The notes below the pieces were generated by a model. It ran no database searches and was not told the origin of the DNA. It saw only the letters and a list, made by a program, of their open reading frames with translations. Made by a program: the position numbers and the translations under genes. From Nematostella vectensis (taxonomy: Eukaryota; Cnidaria; Anthozoa; Actiniaria; Edwardsiidae), in assembly GCF_932526225.1 (NCBI RefSeq), contig NC_064035.1:5827501-5891500 (forward strand): DNA of 64,000 nt, in the 5' to 3' direction. Each line of letters starts with the position of its first letter. Positions within the stretch are counted from its first letter, which is position 1. Shown here one piece after another: positions 49,501-61,500 of the stretch.

Positions 49501-52500
49501 TTCCTCGCTATCCTTATCTAGATGATCATGCAGCTTGCATTGTTTGCAGGACACCGTAAGGGCCTCTACATCGAGAACTTTCCCTGTGTCAATAGAGATG
49601 CCGGTGACACAGCCATTCAGAGATGAAAAGCCCCTTCTCTGCCAGGTGCCATTGAATGAAGCACCACAATTGGTTGGCCCATCCGATGTATCTGCTTTAA
49701 GCTCTTTTGCAGAATCACCCATACTTTTGGTTGCAATTTCCTTTACATGCTTCAGCAGTGTGCGCGAGTTTTTAGTGAATGCCCTCGCAGTAGGTGGTGG
49801 CGGCATGTTTATAAGTAAACAACTTTCTGGCTCCAGTATGTCCCTTTCCGAGTGTTCTCATGCTGTAAACCAGTCTGCGAATCACTTCATAACTTTGCCC
49901 TTGAACTTTCGAAGTATAAGTGATATGCTTCCAGTCACAGTTCTGGCAGGTTAGACGTAGCTTCGAGGCACAACCCTTCCGGTTGTGCTCGTCTTCCCCG
50001 AGCACGAGGCAGAACTCGCCACAGTCACCACATCGTAGCAAAGCGAAAATATTGCTAAGAATGTCCATATCCACGAAACGATACCCGGTCACCTTAGCAT
50101 CAGATACCTTTGCAGTGGATTGGGAAGGTTTAGGCACTGTATCTGCCTCGACAGCGGTTTTCGAAAGCTTTCGAAAAGAAGCAGATTTTGCAGGATTGCC
50201 TTCTTGAACAGGCTCCATGTCAGTCGAACAACTCGGTTCGTTTTCCGACTCATTAGGACTGTTTTTAACTCTCTTATACTCGCTTTCCTCTAAACTGAGA
50301 CTTCCTGTAAAGCGGTTCCCACAAAAACGCCGCTTTTTGCGTCTCTGGTTAGCGAATTTAGGCATATTTGAAGAGTAAAATGGAAGGTTGTATTTTGATT
50401 TGATGTTGAAATGTGAAGATCGATATTTAGGAAGGTACTGCATGTAAACTCTCTTGTTAGTGATCTATTCAGTCACGTGGATAAAACACAGGGAACCCAA
50501 CAAGAAAAAATCGAAAACCCCATCGAAATAGGCCCTAGACCCTCCGACTTCTAGATCAAAACAAATTGCAAACAGACCGGTTGCCCCTAGCAACGGCTCG
50601 CCAACATTTTTTAAAAGCTGAATACTATAGGAAAAAATATATTTTCATTTAAATTACACTAGGGCATACATTTCAAGGATAAATAACGGTATTTTTGAGA
50701 CGAAAATATTTTTTTTCACAATTAATTCAAATTTGGTAAATTTTAGGGTATCATACCGCCTTAAGCTTATTAGATGACTGAACTCTGTTTGACTTTAATG
50801 CAAAATATAAATTCATGTAAACAAATTCATTGAAAATGTAAATCTCTCGGGGCTTTCCTGGAAAACTTGAAAATATGATACATATAAAAATATTACATTT
50901 TTACCATTCATTGGCACGGGTAATATAGATAGGTAGATAATGAGTTTGATAAAGCCTCTTGCGGTGTAAACTGAATTACAGTCAGTGGCCATAACAAAAA
51001 GGCAATAAATATATTGTATAACAGACGCAGATAAACTTTTATTGTTCACAATGTCCCTGGCGAATTTGTGGCTTACGAAGTCTCTTTAACCGGTAACCGA
51101 TTGGTATTACAGATCTTAAAGTCTCTTGTAAGAAAAAAAATACTTTTTCACAGATGGTGTGTGTAAGTAGAATTTTTTCGCTGTAAAACCAATTAACTTA
51201 ACAATAAACTTTGTTCGTTTGAATTTATTTCTGAGGAACACGCATTATTGCGTGACACAGGCCCATTAGTTGACACAGGCGCGTTACGTGACAGAGGCGC
51301 ATTTTGCGATATAGGCGCCTTGCGTTACAGGCGTATTGCGTGACAGAGGTTGCGACAACTTTTCGATCTCTTCTGATTTGAAGTCCTCTGTTCCTAGGTG
51401 CCAGTTTCACGCAGTTATCAGAACACGACAGTCGAAAAGAATCCCGAGAAAGATTGGGCTCTAGAGTGAGTTTTGAGCAAATGAAAGAAAGAGTAGAACG
51501 GCTTGAAAATACTCTCCAGGAGCTGAAGCAAAGACAGAGCCGAGTTGAAACGAATATAAAAGACGTCTATGCATTGTCCTCAGATGTCGAGCTAAAGCGT
51601 GTGAAAACCCAAGTGGAGAAGCGCACAGAAGCAAAGTCGGACATTTCAAAAGATGATCAGACACGCGAAAATGACGACGACAAAACCGCGATACAAGCAC
51701 ATCAGTATAACAAAGGTATGTAAAGAAGCGGAAGATAGCTTTTACTGTGTGAGATCTAGTTGTTACCTCTTGATTAACGCCTATCTCACTTGTTTTGTCA
51801 TTCATGCCATAGCTGCATCGCTATCGGTATCGCTAGCGGTCCAAGGGGCTTATTCGCCTCCCTTTGCGTCCTACACCGTTTGCCTTGTAGTAGTTGGCTT
51901 ATGAGCAAACCTTTAAAAGGAACCTCACTTAGTCTACCTGTCTAAGAAAAAAAGGTAACCAAGACTTCTCCACCCGTCCGTGTTCGTTTCAAAACGATAA
52001 TACTTCGATATGCCGTGTGGGATCAGGACGAACACGGTACTTTTCGAAAACAATTTCCGTTATATACCGTGCGCGAGCGATGTCAACATACAAAAGGGTG
52101 GCCAGACGCATGCTCTGTAAAGACTTGCTAATGTTTTTTGTATCGTTTCTGCGTTTCTGTGTTGACGGGCTGTTGAAATATATAAGCGCTTCATGTAGAC
52201 GCGGATGTTTTTTTAAAACGGAACGGAAGTTAGGACGGGGTCTTGGATGGTAATTAAATTAGTGTATACCTGTTTTAGATGAGAAGGTCATTAAGACTTC
52301 TCGTGATGAGCGTCGTACGTGTTCTGTTACAAAAGATGACCGCTTCCCAAGGTGCAGATGGATGTATGAGGTACGTGGCACAAACATTGTGTGAAAATAT
52401 AACTTCGACAGCCCTTATCTCTCATATTACTCACTAACCCCAGCCCCCCACCCCTCGCATTTCACCTCTGCCAAAATGGGATATCCATTTGGAACTATCT

Positions 52501-55500
52501 TTTTGTGTTTTTCTCTTCCTAGTCTTACATTTGAGTTGTCGGATGGATGTGAGTTAACTAGAAGCTTGAATTCCTTTTTTCCTGGTACAGGGAATGTCTG
52601 ACCTTCGGGGGGGGGGGGGGGGGGGGGGGGGCTATAACTGTGGGGGAGACAATACCAGCACTTAGAAACAGTTTGATGCTGTATAAGCGCTAACATCCCC
52701 ATCACTATCATTTTCATAACAATAACCATTTATCCGTTTTGATAGAATTTGCAGTCAGACCGTTATGACGCACGTTGCCATGGAGACAAGTTTGCAGTAA
52801 ACAAAAGCGACCCATGCTCTATTCTCAAATATCTCAGTGAGGTCAGTCACCAGATACGAGGCAGATTGTAATTTAGATTTGACAATATACTTTTCATGAC
52901 AATCTTGCAGGGATAATAGTTTGTCATAATTCAGTTATCATAATTGATTATCACGCCAATCTTGCGATTACTCTAAGCAAAGCTCTTTTTTTAAATCTCC
53001 AAATTTTCAAAACCATTATAGGTAATAGCAATTAGATTAAATACCCTGCAGCGCAAGGCTTAAAAAAATTCAGGCCACATGCAACCCCCCCCTCCCCTCA
53101 AAATAAATGTGCTAAAGAAGCAAGGGGCAAGGTTGTGGTTTTAACTGATAACTTATGATCGCTTGCGGGTTTCATGCACAGGTGGAGCCGTGGTGTCCTC
53201 CCATCCATACGAAGACGAACACTGCACCGACGCAGAGCAAACCAATGGTGAAGTCCTTTTACAGTGCCACAGGCGCTAGCGTAGTGACCTTTTAAGTTTT
53301 AAAGTTAAACAAATTAAAACATATTGAAACCAACGAGAAACGTAGTCTCTGATTGCCATGGGCTTCAATAGTCAACCAGAGAGAGATGAGATGATTCAGT
53401 GCGAAACAGAGCACGACCGCATTCTTCAAATCTGTGATTATCGCATGCTCATTGGTAGCCATGGTAACCCGCGATAACCTCCCCCTCTTAATTTCACATT
53501 CTAAACATTTGCTTGTGTTAGTTTGCATCTTTGTGACAAAACAGTTATCGTCACCCAAGAGTTGCTAATATTTCTTAGTATATTATTGTTAATAAGAAGA
53601 TTGTTTTTAGGCCGAGGCAAGAACAGACATTGAAGGCTTGATGAAATTGCTCCGCATCAAAGAGTGGGCATGGATTCGAATGAGGGCAAAGTCATTCTGG
53701 AACGAGTGGGTTGAATCTTACCGGAACCTGGAAACGAAACAAAACATGCGGGGACGACAACGAAAACGGGTATCTTTTGTTTAACTGGCCTTTTAAAAAG
53801 ATTTCTTGTAGCTGATAGCGCACTTTGTTACGCAGTAAGCAATATAGGGGCGTAGTCAAAAGAACAGTTAAACCTCCCAAAGATTAAGATTGAACTTTCC
53901 CAAAGATTAAGATTGAATGTTACGCAGTAAGCAATATAGGGGCGTAGTCAAAAGAACAGTTAAACCTCAGCCCATAGGGAAAGAAGCGACTACAGTTGTC
54001 AGGATACAGTAATTAACGTTCGGGATAAAAATTATAGTGAATATGTGGAGTAAACCCCAGGGAAGTAGAGTTTTGTTCAAGTTAGTTCACACTTGAGTCA
54101 CCGTAGGAGTGGAAGGAATTCTTCTTTGTCTGTGTTGGAATGGGCTCCCTTGTATGGAGGAATTCCTTTGTAAATGGCTTACTTTTGCCCCTCACATCTC
54201 CATATTCTATCCATAACACTATGGGTTTCAATTATTTTCGAAATTATACTTTCCCATTTTAGATCTTTCTCTTCATGGGTGCCTTCATCGCAAACAAGTT
54301 TTTCTTTGAAGACGCGTTTAAAGGCGGACCCCTTGGAGAGCTGGTACAATGGACTGACGTTATTTGCTCGCTTTACATTCTTGGCCACGATCTCGTGATA
54401 AGCTCGTCACTAGAGGAACTCAGACAGGGAAAGTGAGTGTCTCCTGAACTTGTAGATCCAGGAAAAGAAAGCAAAGGATTCGGATTACAAATTTGCTTGT
54501 GTGATTGCAGATTTCTTACGCTCCACGACTACGGATGCGCCGTGAAGGACGTGAAAGGACGTGATTTTGATTTCATCATCAGTGATGTCACAGGTTCCTA
54601 TATCCTAGAGATGGAGCTTGGTCCTACGTATTGGCATTACACGTATGTCTGTCTCATTTGCCTAACCCGTTCGCATGTCTATACTCCAATCAGTCCTGGC
54701 CTAAGTTTCCTACCCTGTACCCGATACCCGGGTCTCAGTGGGTAAATGCAGCTCTCATGTCTTGATTTCTTTGTTCTAGTTGTAAGCAGCTCTTGCTGGA
54801 CAGCTTTGGTACTGACCCCGAGTTTAACTATGACCTTTATAAGGAGGCCATTCCAGGTGGCCGGTCAGGCTGGGCAAACAGAAATGTGCATCAACAGCAA
54901 CTGATGACAATGTACCGTAAGTTTATCACAAGTCTAGTCCATGTACCGTACGTATAATTTATGTCCAGTCCATGTACCGTACGTATAACATAAGTCCCGT
55001 CCATGTACCGCACGTATAACATAAGTCCAGTCCATGTACCGCACGTATAACATAATTCCAGTCAATGTATCGTACGTATAACATAAGTCCAGTCCATGTA
55101 CCGCAAATATAACGTATGTCCAGACCATGTACCGTAAGTATAACATAAGTCCAGTCCACGTACCGTACGTATAACATAAGTCCAGTCCATGTACCATAAG
55201 AATAAGATAAGTCGAGTCCATATACCGTGCGTATAATTTAAGTCCAGCCCATGTACCGTAAGTATAATTTAAGTACGGCTCATGTATTGAACGTATAATA
55301 AATACCCAGTTTCGTATAATATGAGTCCAGTTGTACTGCTTATGTATAACATAAGGCTGGTAGGAGTTAATGTATATCGTCGTTTCTGTTTGCTTGTATT
55401 CAGCACACAGTCCAGATAATTTGTTCATGGGATTTGCCGTACCGCAGTCTGCAAGGAAGGAAAGACCCACCAAGAAAAAGGCCCAGGCCTTGGTGTATGG

Positions 55501-58500
55501 AAAGCAATCAGTTTACTATCGGGTATGAAGGAGATGATCAGTCTATCTGTCCATCTTACCGTCCCTCCATTGATCTGTACATAGAATAATGCATAATCTT
55601 TATAACTACTACTACTACTACTACTACTACTAACTGATTGAAGCTTATTTTCTAGTTTTAAACGATAAGCTGACTTGTGTTTATCTGTTCAGGACAAGCG
55701 TCAATACCTGGATACACTTCACAAGCATTTTGAGATTCATGCTAACATCGCCGGAACGGTATGCTCTTTACGTGGCGCCCTTTACTTGAAGGTTTGGGGG
55801 AAGATTAGCGTAGCACAAATGTTTTATATCTTAAGATTACAAAATAGTCAAATAAAAAATATAGCAAACAAACGGACTGAAAGCAGTGAAAGGGGACAAG
55901 AGTTATGCAAGGAAACGTACCTGTGAAATTTTAGATTTATTATTTTTCACTATATTATAGCACGGGAATCACAGGCTTACCAACCTCCCAGTCAGTCTCC
56001 AGTCAATCCCAGTAACTAGCTCGAATATTTTCACGATTGATCACCTCCTGTAATTGTCCTATAATTGTCTTATATCCTAGAATAAAGGTCACAATAAACT
56101 CTCATTGCTTTATGATGTGTATTTATTCAGAATAAGCGGTATTTCTAACGTTTGAGCAGTTGAGGTATTCCGCGTTACTATATACCTATATGCCGTTAGA
56201 AATACCGCTTATTCTGAATAAATACACATCACAAAGCAATGAGAGTTTATTGTGACCTTTATTCTAGGATATAAGACAATTATAGGACAATTACAGGAGG
56301 TAATCAATCGTGAAAATATTCGAGCTAGTTACTGGGATTGACAGGAGACTGACTGAGAGGTTGGTAAACCTGTGCGGGAATTAGGATACTTTTTCAGCTA
56401 TTTTTTTTTTATAGAATTAACAAAAATTAATTCCCAATTTATGGTGAATATTGAACTCAGCGAATAAAATATTTCTGACTTTATAATCCAAAATGTCTCC
56501 TGCCCTCTGAGTCAGCGTAATCCTTTTAGTTGTCTCTTGTTATATTTCTATTTCTCTTGTCTAAAAACCCCGGGCGATCGTTGTTTTCAAGTCTCGAAAC
56601 ATTTGAACGGTATTGTTTAACCATAGCCTCTTTAGTGTTCGTGACAAGCCCGAGCCCTCTCCGAACCTAACTTCGTATTTAGTTCTATATAAAATAAGAA
56701 GGGAGTGAAACAACGCTCGATTCCATTGTTCGAAACCTGCCTAGTTACGGCCAATGTTGTGATGTTGGTATGAGACATGATTGATTGACAGCTCACCTTC
56801 TCTTTGAACTTATCTCGCCGCCGATACACGCCCGGGCATGCGACAAGTTCTGGGATCGGGGCTTATCTTTAAAATGTTTCTACGGACCGTTGCGTTTTAA
56901 ATGGCAGGCGATGATCAGCTAAAAATTTGATTTGCTCTATCCCCTTTCTCCACTAAAAAAGACACTTTAACCTCTGTCGATAACTTGCAGAATTTTCTGT
57001 TGTTCCGGGTAAAAATTCAAATTCATGTGGTAGTTATATAACATCTTTCGATATTTGAGCGGGAAAACATTGCTTTCTCTCGCCTAGAAAAAATAAGCCC
57101 GGATCCCAGCACTTGTCGCACGCCCGGGCGCGTGTCGGCGGCAAGATAAGTTCAAAGAGAAGGTGAGTAACAATAATAATATGACTCAAGTTTACAAAGT
57201 AACCACCGGCCATGGCGGTGATTGACGTTATGTTAGAGTGATTGTCGCTAGGTGATTGACGTCATAATGATTGACCTTAGTATGATCACTCATTGCTACT
57301 ATGCATTTGCTGAGTCAGGTTCGCCATTTGAAAAATACCACGTTCGTGAGGCAAAAATGAAACGCATTTTGCGATGTATAATACCTACACCGAGACAACT
57401 TTTCAGAAGTCGGAATAGCAGACTTGCGAGAGCGAGTGAACTTTCGTCTCTATCAAGCATCTATGATCCGTCCGAATGCGCAGATGATGAGACAGGAATA
57501 AACGATTACGAAGAGTATCCAAATGACACGGCGAACAAGGTGAAAATATATGACGATCGAATCACCATATGGCCAAGACAAGAAAGTACTGAAGTGTCTG
57601 TCCCATCGACAAGCTTCTTAACGGTCCCTGACTTAGACAAACTCGAAGATCTGAAACGACCTTTTACTCCAGGCGTGAACGAAGACGAAATAGAAGAGGA
57701 ATGTGAAGGCAAAAGCGACTCCGTTGTCCCTTTTCTAACATTCGACGGCATTTTAACGGAGATAGAGCGAAGAGAGAATGTGTGTAGACCAGAGAGGAAG
57801 GAAACACTATTTGACGACCTGGATGACGATCCCATGCCGAAAAAGAAGGCTCGCATGGCAAGGAGAGAGCAGCTACGACATGAGTGGGCAGAAAGTAGAA
57901 GAAAAGGCCGAACTGGGAGAGTGGTTGAATTCCCCCTTTTTCTGCCGTCGGTTGTCTGGCGAAGCACTCAAGGTGCTTACACAAGGACACCAAGCATAAG
58001 ATTGTTCGAAATATGTGTAAAATGATATTTCAATCACTTTACTACCAAAAATATTCTTTTGACGAATCAGGCGTGTAGCAGGGGGTGGGGCACTGGGGGC
58101 ACGTGCCCCCCCCCAATATTTTCAAAAATTATAAGGAAATGACCAGTAGGGACATGGCTGTGTCCCCCCAATATTTTCTAAATGTTTTTGTATTGTGCCT
58201 TGCCCAATATTTCGAAACCTGCTACGACACTAGTATAGTATTGATATGATATTCAAACCTCCCTGAGTTAGATAAGAACTATTGTGATTGCGCGTTTGAC
58301 CGAGAACCTGTTTTATAGAGAAGTATTTTTTTATATAGTATATTCTTTCAAGTTAGACAAAAACTAAAAAAAACATTTAAAAAAAACAGAACGCAAGCTA
58401 TAATAACTGTAGGCCACTTTATATAGTTACTTTTTTTTGCTGTGGAGGATTTGTGCGATGTGTATGAATGTAATGATGTTCATCTGAAGGAAATAAAGCT

Positions 58501-61500
58501 AACCTTATCTGACTAAATCTGGCTAGAATAATAGATGCACGGTAAATAACACGCTTGTAAAAGCTCGTTTAAGGCGATCGTTTAAGGGGATGGGGCTTTT
58601 TCTACGTCTTTTTGCTTCCCGTTTTATGTACCGCACTGTACCACAGCAAGAGTGCTAAAATGTTGATGCTCCTTAAAGAAAGGCATTTCAAGAGTAAAAA
58701 CTACTATTTCAATAAAGTAAACAATAAGATCGAAAGTTTACACGAGCGAAGTTGATGGATTCCGCTTTTTTGTTCTTGGGGAGGGTCTTTTGGGGGAGGG
58801 TCGCAATTTTTAAAAAATCAACTAAGCAGCCCTCCCCCGATAAGAAGTTGGTTGAGACAGGAAATTTAGAAAAAAAAACCCCTACCTGATTCTGATTGAT
58901 TCTGTTTTAGGAGGAAGATTTGAGAAGGAATGAAGTGCCTGATTACATAATCAACCATGGTATAGTTAATGGGAGCACACTCGTCAAAATTATTCAGGAG
59001 TCAAAGGTACAGGTGTTAATGCTTGTTCTAGTATGTGTTATTGTTGTTTGTTCTAGTATGTGTTATTGTTGTTTGTTTTAGTATGTGTTGTTGTTGTTTG
59101 TTATAGCATGTGTTGTTGTTGTTGTTTGTTCCAGTATGCGTTGATGCTTGTTATAGTATGTGTTGTTGATGTTGTTTGTTATAGCTTTTCTTGTTGTTGT
59201 TGTTTGTTCTAGTATGCGTTGATGCTTGTTATAGTATGTGTTCTTGTTGTTTGTTCTGATATGTGTTGATGCTTGTTCCAGCATATGGTGTTGTTTTATT
59301 TGTTGATGTTGTTTGTTCTGGTATGTGTTGTTGTTTGTTCTAGCATATTTGATGTTTGTTCTAGTATCTGTTGTTGCTTGTTTTGGCAAGTGTTGTTACT
59401 AGACTGGTATTCGTCATTTCATCAATATGTTTGCTGTTTTTTTCCAGGTGTTTATTGGTCTTGGCTTCCCGTTCGAAGGTCCCGCTCCCCTTGATGCAAT
59501 AGCAAATGGTTGTTTCTACATCAATCCAAAGGTGACACCACACAAACAACTCCAACACCGTTTAGGATTGCAACCAGGATTTTATCATTACACTTAACAT
59601 AATACCCCTGTTCTTAGTTGATTCCGTATCAGAGTCGGGAGAACGCTGCTTTCTTCAGAGACAAGCCAACTTTTCGAAAGGTATGTTGCAGAAATACGCC
59701 AGCTATTCGTGAAAGAAATGGTTTGAAGTGCGAGTGTGTTTTGTGATTAGTCGCAAAAAGCCATAGGATTTGCTGATTGGTTTGGGGAGGGGTTAGCGCA
59801 ATTACGGATTTCGTTCGCAAAGATTGTAAGTTTAATTAACTGTTCTAATATGAAAAGATCGCCTATTGGCGATTCGATAGGAGTTGTGCTTTTTGTTCTC
59901 ACCGGGTTACGCGCCCGGTGATGGTTGAATGGCGAGCCAATCCCATCTACCATCTCCTCAACGTCAACGGTGGCAAAAACTTAACCTATCATGTAAAAAA
60001 CCTTTGCCAGCTGACATCGCAGAACCCGTATGCCGAAGAGTTCATTGGACGACCATTCGTATACACTATTGACATGAACAACGAGACGGAGGTAGAAAAA
60101 ACGATTCAAGAGATTCTTGCTACCAAGGTATGCCGTTTATTCGTTAAACCATTGTAAGACGTAACGCATAACATGCGCGAAACCAGATCTATTTACACCT
60201 GCTTATGTAAACAGGTCAAATGTCTAGAGTTAGCCAGTTTTAACTTAAAAGCCCCGTGCAAACTGCGCCAGCACCTGCCAGCTTTGCTTGACTGACTTAG
60301 GACAAAGGAAATGTCAAAATGGGAAATGGACTTTCTGCATTTCCTTTGTCTTGTGATCAGTCGAGCAAGGGCTTTATAATACGTTAAGTCTTCATTCTGT
60401 AAATTAGGCGACTGTGTCTGCAGTGTCTTCCTGGATTAGAATTTTCCTGGATCTGCGCCTGCATAATATTTTCAAATGTTGTGTGGTTACTTTGTTATGG
60501 GAAGGTCTGACTCAAAATGTCCAGTGAACTATAGGCATTCTTGGCTATGATGCTGTGCATGGAAAATTTTAGAGGACCATTTTTGCCTAATAAAAGTAAG
60601 AGATGTAGGGACTTAGGTCGTATAACTGCTAAAGGACTTAACAAAATTCCGCAGTCTTGCTTCTTAACAAGTTAACGCTGCTCGAACTCGGATAATTCGA
60701 ATTCCTCGCTAACTCACATAATTCGAATTCCCGTGAAATCAAAATATTATTCCCTTGGTCATATTTTACCATGTTTTAACAGTGTAGTTTAAACTATCTG
60801 CTCGGTACAAAGAAATGTTAATGGTTCTTAGTCTTGTTCATTTTTCGAGAGTTAGCCCCCGCTAACCTGTTCTGTGTTCGAGTTAGCTGGGTTTTTGCTT
60901 ACATATATCATCTTTTCACTCTTGTTGTATTTTGTTATTCCTTTTCTACCAGGAGATTCCTCACCTTCCGTACGAGTTCTCTCTCGAAGGCATGCTTCAG
61001 CGAATCAACTACTTCATGAAAAATTTGGTACTCAACGTCTTCGTATCTATTACAATACCAGTGGAACCTCCATATAACGGACCCTCTTCCCCTTATTTGC
61101 TGAAAATCTAATCCTCAAGAACGCAGTAACTTGCGCAATAACCCTGCGAACACTTGGCTATTGCTATAATCAGACTTTTAGTTCTTATTAGATGGATTTC
61201 AGTCACGCAATATTACGAAGCAATAAGCTAAACGGGTCCCCCCTTCCTTCTATTTTCACTGAAAAATGAGGTAATTATTACCTCTTCAACTGGGATTAGA
61301 GTTAAGCAAACGTTTTCACTTGTTTATTGTATCGGATTTGCAGGATTTCTGTAATATAGGCAAAGAGTGGATGCCTTTGAGTGAGATGCTGACAGTGAAA
61401 GGCAGAGAAGGCCAATCTTGTAAAGATGCATGCTTTCAAAAAGGTATATAGTAAGAAAAAGATTCCACGCAAGCGCTTGCCTAAGGGCGGGCTCAGCGGT

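Noticed and set aside
52774-52790. X-box-like word gttgccatggagac
   Set aside because: It lies within coding exon 4 of MGAT5, and its half-site is weak.
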